NCBI RefSeq assembly: GCF_008831285.2 | Contig: NW_022204507.1 | Span: forward strand, 1,426,001-1,490,000 | Source: Nymphaea colorata | Lineage: Eukaryota > Streptophyta > Magnoliopsida > Nymphaeales > Nymphaeaceae | Length of the DNA stretch: 64,000 nt | Reading direction: 5' to 3' | Shown: piece after piece, positions 23,848 to 35,340 of the stretch | Position numbering within the stretch: position 1 is the first letter of the stretch | How the letters are laid out: every line of letters starts with the position of its first letter | Program-made: the position numbers and the translations under genes | The notes under the pieces: model-generated | What the model was told of the DNA's origin: nothing | The model's input: only the letters and a program-made list of their open reading frames with translations | Databases searched by the model: none

Positions 23848-24011
23848 TGTTAAGATGTGTTTATATTCAGTTTTAGGATTAAGAGGGTACTTTTGTAATA
23901 ACTTTTCCTTTAGATGGTTCTCTTGTAACTTCTCTCTCTCCTCTAGTCTATATAAAGAGGAGTTAGGGCAGATTTCGAGGTTAATCAATATTATTCTTTC
24001 TAATCTTATCA
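23848..24011 (+). repeat. 3' LTR of Copia-1 (unit A), 164 bp
   Basis: The LTR runs from TGTTAAGATGTG to CTAATCTTATCA. It is preceded directly by the polypurine tract TTGAGGGGGAG (23837-23847) and contains a TATATAAAGAG word. It matches the 166-bp LTRs at 46657-46822 and 51602-51767 (reverse strand) with several differences. No 5' partner is present. Confidence 0.9.
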
Positions 24012-24157
24012 CAAATATTGCTGAAACATCGGTGACAATTCCTGGACAAGTATGTGGTTGACCCAGGATTGGTTAAATCACGTTCTTATCATCCACACAC
24101 TGGAATGGCGTCACTAGTTATCGTCCCTATTTCAAAAGCGCAAGCTCTTCAGAGAAG

Positions 24158-25158
24158 GTGGATATTTTTTTTTGTCCTTTTTGATGGTAGCGGAAGATCC
24201 TACTGACATCCTTCTCCCTCATTTTTTTGTTAATTCAAGTCATGGATATGTTTTTATTCTTTACGTTTCATTGCCAACTCTTGTCTTGTCTCTGTCGATC
24301 ATTCATGTTAGACTGGATAATAAAAGGTCTGCACCTCTGCGGTACTGGTTTAGACAAGTTCTCATTTTAGTTCATCTATATGTGATGAAAGAAAATCTCT
24401 TGGGGCCTCTTTGTTACATCTTGGAGGCTGGAAATGAAACGCAAACAAGATTCCCCTTCCCATCATGGAGACCTACATGCCTGCCAATATGCAGGGAAAC
24501 CTTTTGTGTGAAACCTACAGCTTTTGGTTCTCCATAGTGTGTGCAGCCTCCTTCATTTGATCACTACAGCCCCTCATGCAGCCCTAGATCAGAAAAAATG
24601 TGGATGAAAGATGTTATAGTAGGATCTATCTAGTATGGCCTTTGCCCTGAGCTTAAATGTGGCAGGTCTTAGGTCTTGGCTCAACATACTGAGAAGCATA
24701 TATGAAGTAGAAGAACGGCAAGTAAGAGGAGGAAGAAGAAAAAGTGACAAATACAGGCCAGTCAAATGTCTAATGTTGTTTCCATACAAATTTGACAATT
24801 TCTTTATTACAATGGCCAAGGTATCCGAAGTCATGCTGCACTTAGACATGTCAATAGAGGTGCTTTTGCTTTTCAAAAGCACTTGTTTACATTGGGGAAG
24901 TTATTGGGGAAGCTTTAGAAGAAAGCTTGATTGGTCCTTAGAAGAACTGATATATAGTTCTGTGTGGGGCCCAACACTTAGCAAGTTCAAAAGAGACAAA
25001 AATATGCTTGGCATAAATGTAAAAATACAACACTAAAAACTAAAAAGATACCACTACATTGTTCGCAAGGGTACAGAATAATACATTAGATTCTATGTTT
25101 TCTTGATAATATTCTCTTGAATTGTATTCCATCTGTGTAAACCGGAAATTAACAACAG
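24158..25158 (+). other. Intron-like spacer between helicase blocks, unit A
   Basis: About 1 kb separates the QR and GRE parts of helicase motif VI. It is conserved at 38814-39811 and 61353-62352. Open frames on both strands are present, but I see no recognisable domain. It could be an ordinary intron or an insertion that removed the few codons missing from motif VI. Confidence 0.45.
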
Positions 25159-26230
25159 GTCGTGAAGGCCCAGGGAAATGTTTCCGTTTATACACAGAAG
25201 ATGAGTTTGACAAATTGAAAGACTCTACTGAACCAGAAATTAAGAGGTGTAGCCTTTCAAATGTTGTCCTACAGCTGAAGGCTTTAGGAATTGATGATGA
25301 CCTTGGATTTTATTTCATTGATAAACCTTCAAGGTGGGAGGTTCTCCTGTTTAAGTGAGATGGTCTTTATTTGTATAATCTAGAATGCCTGTATATATAT
25401 GCTTTTTATGTCTTCAACATGATCACTTGGCAAGACACAACCTCCTTTTTTTACTTAACAACGTTTGATGCTGTCCATAATTCTTACCAACAATTGTGGC
25501 TTCTGATAAAGAGGCATCTGCTTTGATCGCTTCACATCTGCACTTTTTTTTTATCCAGGAGTACTACATTTTTTATTCTATATACCATATTTGCATGTTG
25601 TTTTCAGTTGTACTCACTGTAGTGTATTTGTGTCTGGGAAAAATGCATCTGATTGCAATTTTTCGTTCTGTTCTTTATGCAGCAAGGGCAGATGATTAAG
25701 CGACGATAAAGATACACCAATATTATAGGATTATAGTGATTTGTTTTTGTCTGGTTTTCATGATGTTCTCCCTACATGATTTAACGGTCTTTAGATCTCA
25801 TGCACTGTTCTCACAAAATGGTTAGGTTTCAAAAGGAAAATGATTGCTCCTTTATTTTCCTAATGTAATGAGTAGCTGACATTTTGCCATACTGGAAATT
25901 GCTTTTCTGCTTCTGTCCAAAACTAGTAGCATAACTTCATGCACAAAATGATGCAGGATGGCCATTGTGAAATCCTTGGAGCAATTGTATGCTCTGGGAG
26001 CACTGACTGATGAAGGCAAACTGTCAGATCCAGGTCGGCATCATATGGCTCGGTTACCATTGGATGCCATCTATGCCAAAGTGCTTATCCAGGCTAGCAC
26101 CTTCAACTGTTTGGAAGAAATGTTAATGGTTGTAGCAATGTTGTCAGTTGAATCCATTTTTTGCTTCCCCAGGGAAAAGATTGATGAGGTGCATTTTAAT
26201 ATGGCTGATCTTGGTGGTTTAGGTAGCTAG

Positions 26231-27832
26231 TCATATTTTGTGCAGGTTATCTCATGCTAGTGTGCTGTTAAGAATCTGTGTATGCAGGTGCTTACTGAAA
26301 CACCGTATATATATACAGGTCTGCTTTACTTCCTCCATTCGGTTGTATGCTGGTTGATCTTTTTTTCTTTTTCTGGTATGATAGATTGCCCAGGTGTTTA
26401 CTGAAATACCATCTGTGTCGTATCCTGATTCAATGACCTTTTTATGCAGAGATCATAGGAAACCTTGCTTGGAGGAGTGTGCTATTTTTAGTTATGAGTG
26501 TTCCTATTTTATTTGACTTGTCAGTAATGCCACGTTTTAATTTTCTATGTTGTCCATGTTCGCTGTGTTCTAATAATCATATGAAAGCCTGCTCAGTTTT
26601 GCTGTAACATTTGCTGCATGTCCATTAAGGGTCCTGTTATCAAGTTAGGAGAGCCAACAAAATTCAGAATTTTCACGTACTTAGAGAACAAGTTACTCCT
26701 CACCATAGGATTAAATTGATGGAAATGATCATTTGCACCAATTGTGCCTGTGAGCATAAGTAAACATCAATTCCTTTCAAGGAAATTAATGTCCATTGAC
26801 TTTTTTTTTGGGAGTTGTGTAAGTTGCAGTCTCTCAGGGCCACCACTATGACACCCCAATTAGATTCACAATTCAGAATGCTGCCAAGGTATCAGCAGAG
26901 AATAGTTGCCGTACTTCGCATCCCCATTACTGTTTCAACCCCGGTGGATCGTAAAACGTGATGACACAAACAACACATTCAAGTACATTGAGGTGATAAC
27001 GGAGCAAACTGCCAATTCTACAAAATAAAAGCTCAAGGCCGAAGGTGAAAATAAAAATGCTTAACCGCGGAACCATCACGAACACTAAACTTTTTACAGA
27101 TTGTATGACGAAGTAGGGCCTTTGCTAGTCCTTCTGTGAAATACAAAAACTGATCATTGATAGTTCCTGGAACTATCTGGTCTTCGTGCTTGTTGAACTT
27201 ACTTTGATAGTTCACTTCCTTCTTAAGCATCAACATGCTTTTCTTGTGGCAAACAAGCATGCATAACATAACAGAAGCTCTCTTCTCCTATAACAGTATG
27301 AATTTTAGGCCATGCTTGGAAAGCTGATAATGAAAAATCAAGACGACCTCCATGAAAGACAAGACATTGATGGGATTGAGTCCAAGCTTTCTCCCTTTTG
27401 TTCAACTGGCTTTAGGCACACTATCTTCTAAACTGGGTTTGGTCAGTTACCAGCATGTTTGTTTGACCTTTAGTTCATTTAATTTAATTGCATCCTCATC
27501 CTGTCAAAAAATTTTTGTTAATGGCCTATATTTGTCCCAACATTTTGCGAGAGTATACCAGCTACAGATGTGTACTGGTTGCACTTTGTATGAGCTCCCT
27601 GTGATGTTGACCTTCACTACCTGTTTGGAGTATGAAATTCCTTTTGTATTTCAACTCATCCATTGTTTAATATTCTGCAGAATTCTTTGATGATATTGCA
27701 TTCGGTGAAGCACTATTGTACTATTGAAGAACTTAGCTACTGCAGTAGAACAGAAATGAAATTTTGCTGGGAAGTTTCATAATCTTGTGAAACAGTAAGT
27801 TGCTCATTCTCAGAACCGGTTATTCTCTCCAG
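26231..27832. other. Noncoding spacer between helicase and JMJ21-like blocks
   Basis: I see no exon. The first part (to about 26810) recurs in unit C up to the window edge, and in unit B up to 40888. Nothing in the middle part matches a family I recognise. Confidence 0.45.
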
Positions 27833-29772
27833 GTACTCTTGACTAGTTTTTCACAAACTTTTGCTGCAATAAATAAATGGACAGTTGAGCAACTGGCTAA
27901 GGACTGTGGCGATGCTTCTTTCAGAATTTCTCAAGGGTGCTCAAAGAAAATAAGAACGAAATTCAAGGATTATGCTACCTACATGAAAGCTCAATGACGA
28001 GGATCCACTTTATGTATTTGATGATAAGGTGATTCTGTCAAATCAGTTGCATTTAAATGTTATGCTCTTGTCCTGAACCTTTTATAATACTCATCATTTA
28101 TTCTTTAGCCAACTGCAGTTTGGAGAAGTTGCACCAGGATGTAAACCCTTCCCTTATTAGTGACTGGAATACAATTATAGGTGGACGCAAAAGGTATGCT
28201 ATGTCTGTATTCAGTTGGTTGGGTATTTGTTCTATATTTGTAGGTACGTTTGATTGTGTGCAACAGAGCCCTTCTAGCACAATTGGTTGCAGCAGATAAA
28301 TATTTCACTTATTCTATTATTTGATAATCCACCACTTTCTGTCAAACGGGATTCTAAACTAGTTGTATGAGTTTGCAGATTGGGGAAGCTGGGTGGCCTC
28401 TTCTTAACAAATCCATTTTAAAATAAAAAAGAAAAAAAACACCATCAATCAGGTTTCTACCATGAACACTAGATCCTCAAGCCTAACTGGAAGTCGCCAT
28501 CTCTTTTCCACCAGATTCAACAAGTGGAACTCTCTCTCTCTCAGGGAGTTTCTTTCTCTTTCCCCCTTTTCACTAATAATCTAGCACTTTTGTTGGTTTT
28601 TCAATGTTTCAGTTGGGCTTTACTGTTCTTTTGTCATTTGATTTTGCATTGTAAAGATTGGCCACCTGAGTAGAAGATTGCAAGTAGCATTAACCTAATT
28701 TTATTCTTCTTTGTCAACCTGTGTTTCTAGTGGTGGCTGGAATTTTATCTATTGCTTACGAAGCATGAGAAGCCGTTGGAATGCACACAACTTCCGGGTG
28801 AAACAGTATTCGTACCAAGTGGTTGGTGGCATTGTGTCTTTAATCTGGAGAACTCAGTTGCTGTTATTGAACCCTATAGTGTTGAGCACCCAAATTTGTC
28901 TGGCATGTCCAGAAATGGTAAAAGGCTTAAACTTTCTGAAGTTGGTGAAAGTCCGTATGCTTGTAAGAGTCTTGAGCAATGGCAGATTCAACAGCTCCAT
29001 ACCTTATGGGTTACAGCCATTTTCTTATACCATTGACTACTTATCCAGTTTTCTAGGTGAAGACAAAGGTCATTACAACTCTTGTTGGCGCGCAGGCAGC
29101 TGCATAGGGCAGGGATTTTAGAGAGTGGTAGCAGAAGCCTTGGATTGAAAGACCAGGGCCGAGAGACCTAGTATGGAAGGTAGTTCTTATGTATACATTC
29201 TACTGTGCAGGTTTTTGTCATCTCGCTCATGGTCTTTTTAAATGTTTTATTTGTTTATCTGACATTTTAGGTAACGTTGTTTTTCCATGTTTTTTTTTTA
29301 ATTCATCCATTTCCAGTGGTCCTTTATTGTTTACTTCTTGTAGTTTTTCTGCTTTGTACTTAGGGATCATGTAGAGCACTAGAAGTTGATAGATGGTTTC
29401 ACTGCTTGATGGGAATGTGCTCATTTCATAATCTGCCCCTCCCTTCTGAAGATGAAAAACTCCCTGTTGGAACTGGCAGCAACCCAATGAGTACAGATCA
29501 TGTTTGAATGTCATAAGTTTCTATTATCTTCTTTATAGGCCTATCTCACTGCTAATCATGTCACTAATATGATATGTTGAAGGAGGACTGGAATTTTCAA
29601 TCAATAGTTTGGGTACAAAGGTAATCGCTTTTTTGTTTGTCTTGGAGGTGCTTATTTCCTTTTGGGCCTGAATCCTGAAGTTATGTTTCTTCTTGCAGCT
29701 TGAGTCTTGCAGCTTACTGTGCAGAGTTCAATCACCTCTAAAGGCCCATGTTCCCGATTTGTTAACAAGTGG
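27833..29772 (+). pseudogene. JMJ21-like F-box/JmjC protein pseudogene (C-terminal exons)
   Basis: The blocks match the plant F-box/JmjC protein of the JMJ21 (At1g78280) type, in order. 27833-28028: KWTVEQLAKDCGDASFRIS, KFKDYATYMKAQ, then after a frame change LYVFDDK. 28119-28193: FGEVAP, then DVNPSLISDWNTIIGGRKR. 28731 to about 28985: CTQLPGETVFVPSGWWHCVF. 29057-29179: HYNSCWRAGSCIGQ and RPGPRDLVWK. 29363-29506: FHNLPLPSEDEKLPVGTGSN. To 29620: EGGLEFSINSLGTK. 29699-29772: SPLKAHVPDLLTSG. The F-box end is absent. A frameshift sits at about 27994, about 45 codons are missing between FGEVAP and DVNP, and the iron-binding HxD reads DVN. The distal H in GWWHC remains. Confidence 0.75.
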
Positions 29773-29798
29773 TTTTCAGTTTTTGTGAAAATGGTGAA

Positions 29799-30098
29799 AA
29801 CATGTTCGTCCAAAACTTACCTGTGTATTCGCTCCCCATCACTGCAAATTCAGAAAAGATAGACAAGTGAGCCTAGAACAACATGCAAAAGAACTCTATG
29901 TATACAAACTATGTTAAAAACCTATGTTTCCCAACTAATTGAAAGCGATCAAATTAAAATCATAAGTCATGTGCTAGACGACCACCACACAGCATGACTA
30001 TTAAACTAAACAGACCAACAAAGGGGTTCCCTTTTCATTTTGCCCAACCGATTGAAACTTTTAACGCTGCAAATCATAAGTCAAGTACTCAAATGCAC
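29799..30098. repeat. End block of unit A, duplicated at 58879
   Basis: AT-rich noncoding sequence starting AAACATGTTCGTCCAAAAC, nearly identical to 58879-59160. It follows the JMJ21-like block here. At 58879 it is followed within 300 bases by ZYP1 sequence, so it marks the end of a unit. Confidence 0.85.
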
Positions 30099-30640
30099 GA
30101 ATTAGATTCATGATCATGGCCAACTTGCTATAGATGTCAAAGCAAGTTAATCTATCAAAATGAATTTCTCAATGAATTTTAAAAGGACCGCATAATTGTT
30201 GCAAATTGATGTGCTAAGATGAAAAACCAAATAAAATTTTACCAATTTGCCTTAGCATCACCATGAAAAACAAGATGACTATGAATCCTTCTTTTGGAAA
30301 TAACTGAATATCATCATAAGTACCACAACGGAAACATCATCATGCAATGGGTATCGCAAATATCAAAAGATTCTAAAATCAATACCAGTGCATCTACAGT
30401 TTTTTTTTCTTTTTGACAAATTCTAAAATCAATACCGGTCCATCTACAGCCATTCCCATCTTGGGTCGATTGCACCTCTCTTCTTCTTCCTCCTCCTGAG
30501 CCGCCTTATGCTTCGATCGATCCTTCCCTGCGACCGCCGGCGGTCGAAGAAGCAGAGGCTGCGTCTCCCGTCGAACCATGAAACAGATTCAAGCCCAAAT
30601 GAGCTTCCTATTTCGTCCAAGGAAAGCTTCGTCCCACCCC
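30099..30640. other. Spacer between end block and unit B
   Basis: There is no supported gene. A 30-base stretch (TTCTAAAATCAATACC and what follows) is duplicated with an offset of about 51 bases (about 30370 and 30420). A perfect 16-base palindrome, CGACCGCCGGCGGTCG, lies at 30531-30546. A minus-strand open frame ending near 30394 has no recognisable domain. Confidence 0.4.
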
Positions 30641-30890
30641 CGATGTTTCCTAAAATATGTTTCCAGAAACGGACCCAACGGATATATTTTTTTAATCTAA
30701 CCTTTGCCGTTTGATGGCATGGAATTAAGGAATTGGAAATATATTTCCTGGAAAAAGAGAATGGGAAAAATATTTTCGATTCCCATTTTGATGAGTGTTT
30801 GATAACTGAGAAATATATTTCCAGAAACATATTTCTGTGTTTGATTTTTAAGAAACATATTTCCAGATTTCCAGAAATACATTTCTTAGT
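30640..30890. repeat. MITE-like stretch with repeated ATATTTCC/GGAAATAT words
   Basis: Words such as ATATGTTTCCAGAAAC, GAAATATATTTCC and GGAAAAATATTTTC recur in both orientations. The left end (CCTAAAATATGTTTCC) resembles the reverse complement of the right end (CTAAGAAATGTATTTC). It abuts the broken end of the PLD-like exon. Similar words occur near 32940-32970 and 13795-13850. The identity of the element is inferred. Confidence 0.45.
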
Positions 30891-31081
30891 ACATGTTTTT
30901 CCAGTCATTGTTGGCATACCCAATATACATGTCTTTGCCATCTGCTATCCACACTTTGGCATGCACAATGCCAGATCCCCACCAATCATCGAAGAGTAGT
31001 GTAACGTTCTCCACGTTAGCCCTCCCATAGGCTAATTTGGAAGATTCATTGCAGTAATCAGGATAAACTCCAGAGTGCGTG
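30886..31081 (-). pseudogene. PLD-like exon fragment with complete HKD motif, unit B
   Basis: Minus-strand exon after an ATTGTGCAG acceptor. It reads THSGVYPDYCNESSKLAYGR, then VTLLFDDWWGSGIVHAK, then VWIADGKDMYIGYANNDWKN. This contains the full HxKx4Dx6GxxN signature of the phospholipase D superfamily (H, K, D, G and N all present) in a form like eukaryotic PLD3/PLD4-type proteins. The frame stops (TAA) at the junction with the MITE-like stretch, so everything after NDWKN is lost. No second HKD motif is visible in this window. Confidence 0.65.
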
Positions 31082-32360
31082 CTGCACAATCCTATTTAAA
31101 AGATTTTAATATCAATAACATGAAGCAGGATATCGTGCAGCTTTCTTTAACAATCTAGATCATTTTCTTGAAGTTTAGTATGTTAATTTGACTTGGTGAA
31201 ACTCCTATATGTAAACCAATTCTGCTGCAATTTATAGAAGAGTAAATCTTCAAGTCATAAACCCTTTCAACAAGCCACATGACAACAACCATTTATCATG
31301 GCACCCTCTTGTTGAACATAAATTGTTCATCCTTGGTCTATTAGTTTGTGCAAGACTGACTCAAACAAATAAATCTGGCACATATGTTTTTGAATAAGGC
31401 AACTAAGATAATGAAGAAATGGGTGGACAAGCACCAAGTTCAACATTGAGGATCAAGTATTGGTAAAACTCTACCGAAATCTACCCTACTATCTACTTAC
31501 TATAAGCACATAATCCACAAATGATACATCACATAGATCAGCAAATACAGAGAACCATTCACTGTGATCAAAAGGTCCGCAACTTGGCCTACGAGATTGT
31601 TCTCCTACTAGTCTTTAAGGTGCATCTGATAATTCAAGTTATTGTATGCAAATGAAGAAGAACTTGTCAAAGTGTGTCTTGACATGCTCTGATCCTACAA
31701 AGGGCTCTATTGATGAAATGAGCTGATTGCAGTATGAGGGATTGAAATTTGATTCCAATCTCGTAGCCTCAAGTTTTCTCTATGTTCCTTTTTGTCTTCC
31801 TTTCAAACATCCACGATTCTTGCAAGTTGAGTAAAGACTTGCATGATATAGGAGGACCGTTACATTGCAAAGACCTGTGACAGAGGGACCACTCGTTTCC
31901 GATAGAGAAGTTTATGCAATTCAAATGCAGGTATTGCGAAACTAGAGATTTAGTACCAAAAAATGAATAATATTCAAATGAATCGAACAAAGCAATTGAC
32001 TCTCACTCAATATGTCGTTGTTGGTACAGTAATGGCTTGATCCAAAAAAACAAAAAAACCCTAAAATCTTCACCGAAGATGTTTAAAGACTAACCTTGCG
32101 ACAGAGAAACTTTGCAGATCTGGTAATGGCTGGTAAATTCTGTAGTTACCTGAACAAGGCAGTCATGGAACATAGGCATAACAAGCACATATGCGGAGCA
32201 AATGACCTGCTCTGGCTATTGATCCAGGAAAACCCCACACAGACAGTGAAAAAGGGAGAGGGACAGATGACCCCGAACAAAAAAAAAACAAGACGATACT
32301 CTCAAAAAAAAAAATCTCGCAAGGATAAAACAGAGGAAACAGAAAATTATCAAAGTAGGA
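31082..32360. other. Unit B spacer equivalent to 11907-13190
   Basis: Near-identical to the unit A segment. A 73-codon minus-strand frame (31769-31990) is unchanged between A (12595-12816) and B, but it shows no domain and the nearby frames are not preserved. Confidence 0.4.
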
Positions 32361-32980
32361 GGAAAAAGAGGGCGCCACCTTACAGAGACAGATTAGGGCC
32401 TGAGGGACGAGAAGCAAAGCTTAGGAAGCGGCCGCGCAGTTGCAGTAGCTTCGCACCGGCAAAAAAACCAGCTCGGGAGGTGCATCTGGGTGAAAAGGAG
32501 AAGGGAGAGTAGGAGAAGCAGGTGGAGCAGTAGGGGACCCTGCTCCGGCTCGAGATCAAAACCAGCGGTGAACTAGGTGGGCGAAACCCTATCGGGAAAA
32601 GGATCCGGCGGCTGTCGATGAACCCCAGGCCCAGGCGGCAGAGACCGGCGATTCCGACGGATTGGAGCCGGACTTCCGGATGGCGGAAGGTGATTTTGGG
32701 TGACTGGAACCCTTATTCTTCTCAGGAGGAGGAGGACTTCTCAGGGACCGGAGAGGGACAAGAATCACAGTCGCAGAGGGGAATCGGAAGGGCGTTCCTC
32801 TTTCCCCTTCTTTCTTCCTCTCCCTCTGGAGAGAGAGCTGCTGCGAGTGATGGCGTCTCCTCTTTCTTCCTCTCGCACGGGACGAGACGAGAGCCCAACG
32901 GGCATTTTTTTCGTCCGGAAATATGTTTCCACCCTCCGGGGCAAACATGTTTCCGGAAATATTTTTCTGACAACCCATCT
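32360..32980. other. GC-rich block of unit B
   Basis: Equivalent to 13190-13810. It lacks 48 bp that A retains between two GGGGAATCGGAAG repeats. The frames on both strands differ from those of A, which argues against a conserved protein. Confidence 0.4.
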
Positions 32981-35335
32981 ATCGGGCAAAAAAATCTTTT
33001 TACGTTTGATGGGAAGTAAAACTTTTAAAAATTTGAATTTTTTTTCTCGTTGAACTTACAGCCCATCAAACGGGCGATGGACAGGAAAATTTTTTATTCC
33101 CATTGTCGCAAAGAATTTCCTCTCCATCAAACGTGGTAGAAACATAAATTGGTTTTAGACTTACCGTCTGAATCGGATTTAGTAAAGTCCATAAAGTCGT
33201 GGTTTGGATTTGGACTGAGATTTAGAATAGGTTTAGATTATGAATCTAATTCAGATCTGGTATGTACGTATGTATATGAAAACCTTTTTTCCATTTATTC
33301 GCATGTGAATTAGAGTCTATTTTGAATTTAAATTATAACCAAATATCCGAAACCGGTAAATGAGGTTGGGGAATAAGATTTGTTGACATAATAGGCAAGT
33401 GTGACTGTTTATAACAAGGAGAGTATTAATACCAAATAAATGCCTGGCTTTATCCAACTCATTTTCTCATCCACACGAGAGAGAACCCTTTGGGAAGAAG
33501 TCGGATCGATTTTAGTGGGTGGCCAAAAAGAGGGAGGTGATTGAATTAACAAAAATAAGATAAAAACTCATGAAAGAGAGGCTCTTATTAATGAATTTAT
33601 TCATGGATCAACGCCCAATTAATAGATCTATCAGGTCAGTATTAATTTCACCTTAATTTCCATATGGGCTGCATTTCGAACTTGATTGGGCGCTTTAATA
33701 AGTGGGAATCCAAATGCTTTGCACGTCCTAGATCGATCTTGCGATTCACAAAGTTTGCTAACTAATAGTGTTTTTGAACTTTGTTCACACTGACTTTGGA
33801 TTATGTATGCATGTTAATTTACCAATCAATATATATAATCAGCTTTTATCAATTGTTTAATTTCAGTTGCAGTAAGTAGATCAGATAACACAACGCAAGC
33901 AAAAGTTCCTAGATTCATACTTTATTACAATTAATTATAACATATTATTTTATATTAAAAATATATATTTTTAGTTTAATCGAATCGAACTCAAACCTGA
34001 GTTTCTGGTGTCGGACAGGCCCGAGCTCGACTCCTTATTGAACCAGGTGGGGCCCACTCTATGCCGAGGCTTAGTTGCAGCCGAAAGAAGGGTGCGAAAA
34101 ACATCCTGTCTCGTGGCCACTTTGGTGTTTATCCATTGAATGATCGTGATGACTCTTCCTTTTTCCCTTCATTATATTAACCGTAATAAACAACCTCCTT
34201 CGGCACACGTTATGGGCTTCAGTTCTAGACATGCAATTTCATCTCCAATGTTAATGTTAAGCATGTGTTTGTTGTTTTTTAAAAGTTGAACAGCGTTTTT
34301 TGAAAGTCCTTATTTTTGTAAACACCTTATTCTTAATAGGAATAAGATTGGTGTTTAACGTGACCAACCCAATCAACAAGTTCATCTGCTTTTCTTTTTC
34401 CTTTGAATTATAGGTTCAACCACATGGGATATCCATTCTTTCCTTCCTTTCTTATTTTTTATAATTTATTAACTAAACAGGCCGGTCTTATGAAAACCGC
34501 ACCACTAATGGATCAGAGACAATATTGGTTAGTTTTGTTGATACCATTGCTCCTTTAATGTAATCATGACGAGCAAATATGCTATTATAATTATAAACTA
34601 TAGCGATTATGATCTGGATCATTCATTATCCTGAAATTCTCTCAAAATCTCGGCCAATTATGAAGCGAATCCACTAACTTTGTGAAAGGTGCAGGCAAGA
34701 ATTTTCCTGTGGTTATCATGCAGCACAAGAAGTGGACACATGAAGTGAAAGTGGGGAAGCTAATAAATTGAACCCGACAAACTAATGGCTTCTCAAATTA
34801 TTCAGAGTGGGAATTAGTCAGGCTGCTTCTTATCAAATGGCTTCTCTCTCTTCTTTTTGAGAACACAAATGAAATTGTTGCCAGTAATTTCTAGCTAGCT
34901 TATAATTAGTAAATTGATGGACTGCGTGTTCAACATATGCAATAATTAATTAATTAAGAATTTAAAACCAAATCTATTCTTTTTTGATAAAGTTCGAAAT
35001 TAAAGAAAACCTACACATTATGCCATTCTACACGCAAACCGCGTATAGGAATATTAAGTTTGTTAGATCTTAAGTACTTCATTACTAATCTACCACACAT
35101 GTAAAACTTGTTGGCAGCAACTAAATTGCACCTTCTGGACTAATTCATAAAGTTAATTGCACCATAAGTTTTTTTATGTGAAAGTAATGTATCATCTGTA
35201 GCAAGTTTTATTTTTCAATGATGTAAATCTTCGTTTCAGTCCGTAAACGGAATTTCTAGTGATTACGCCAGCGTTTTAAAAATGACCGTTACCGTTTCCG
35301 TGTCGTCCACATTGTCGAGGATGCGTAACTTACGT
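32981..35335. other. AT-rich spacer of unit B
   Basis: Duplicate of the A spacer with small deletions. No coding sequence seen. The repeat-like AT core and GTTTC/TCGGACAGG wording are at about 33950-34040. Confidence 0.45.
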
Positions 35336-35340
35336 GTGAC

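Larger units (their letters stand above)
19263..24011 (+). mobile_element. Copia-1 element, 5'-truncated, in unit A
   Basis: The element has a leader, one complete polyprotein frame, a polypurine tract and a 3' LTR. It belongs to the same family as the minus-strand element at 46657-51767. Compared with that element, the 5' LTR, the primer site and part of the leader are missing. Units B and C show the empty site around CAACAAATATTGCTG. At the right edge of the LTR the host resumes with CAAAT (24012-24016). At the left edge the host stops at 19262, and about 333 bases of host sequence (38333-38665 in unit B) are missing. A post-insertion deletion across the left boundary explains both losses. 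Confidence 0.9.
18884..26230 (+). pseudogene. DEAH-box RNA helicase (DHX33-like) fragment, unit A, interrupted by Copia
   Basis: DEAH helicases remodel RNA or RNP complexes. Only the C-terminal RecA-like domain and the start of the helicase-associated domain are present. Exon 18884-19087 has ILVFLTGQEEIESVERLVLD and PAPHGFRN. Exon 24012-24157 has [11 protein letters not shown] and then [18 protein letters not shown]. Exon 25159-25333 has GREGPGKCFRLYTEDEFDKL. Exon 25957-26230 has SLEQLYALGALTDEGKLSDP and LPLDAIYAKVLIQAS. Domain 1 (Walker A and DEAH motifs) is absent. The Copia insertion with its flanking deletion removed the start of the second exon, and a 2-base loss relative to unit B (near 24047) shifts the frame after TIPG. 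Motif VI reads QR at one exon edge and GRE at the next, without the expected SGRA between. Confidence 0.8.
11780..30953 (+). repeat. Tandem unit A of the multi-gene-fragment array
   Basis: Unit A is the most complete copy of a large repeat: PLD-like exon (minus), GC-rich flank, AT-rich spacer, ZYP1-like, DEAH-helicase and JMJ21-like exons, and an end block at 29799-30098. It is near-identical to unit B over thousands of bases. For example 12595 pairs with 31769 (offset 19174) and 16239 with 35282 (offset 19043). It carries one extra Copia element (19263-24011). The right edge is set where the next PLD-like exon begins the following unit. Confidence 0.85.

Noticed and set aside
24589-25036. 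Opposing open frames (97 and 133 codons) in the helicase spacer, kept in two or three copies
   Set aside because: Conservation between such young duplicates is expected even for noncoding DNA. The plus-strand start is lost to a stop in C, and no domain is visible.
11780-30953. Unit A as a Helitron or Pack-MULE
   Set aside because: Same-strand gene fragments would fit, but I could not find TC/CTRR-hairpin ends, long terminal inverted repeats or target duplications at the unit borders. I kept it only as a hypothesis.
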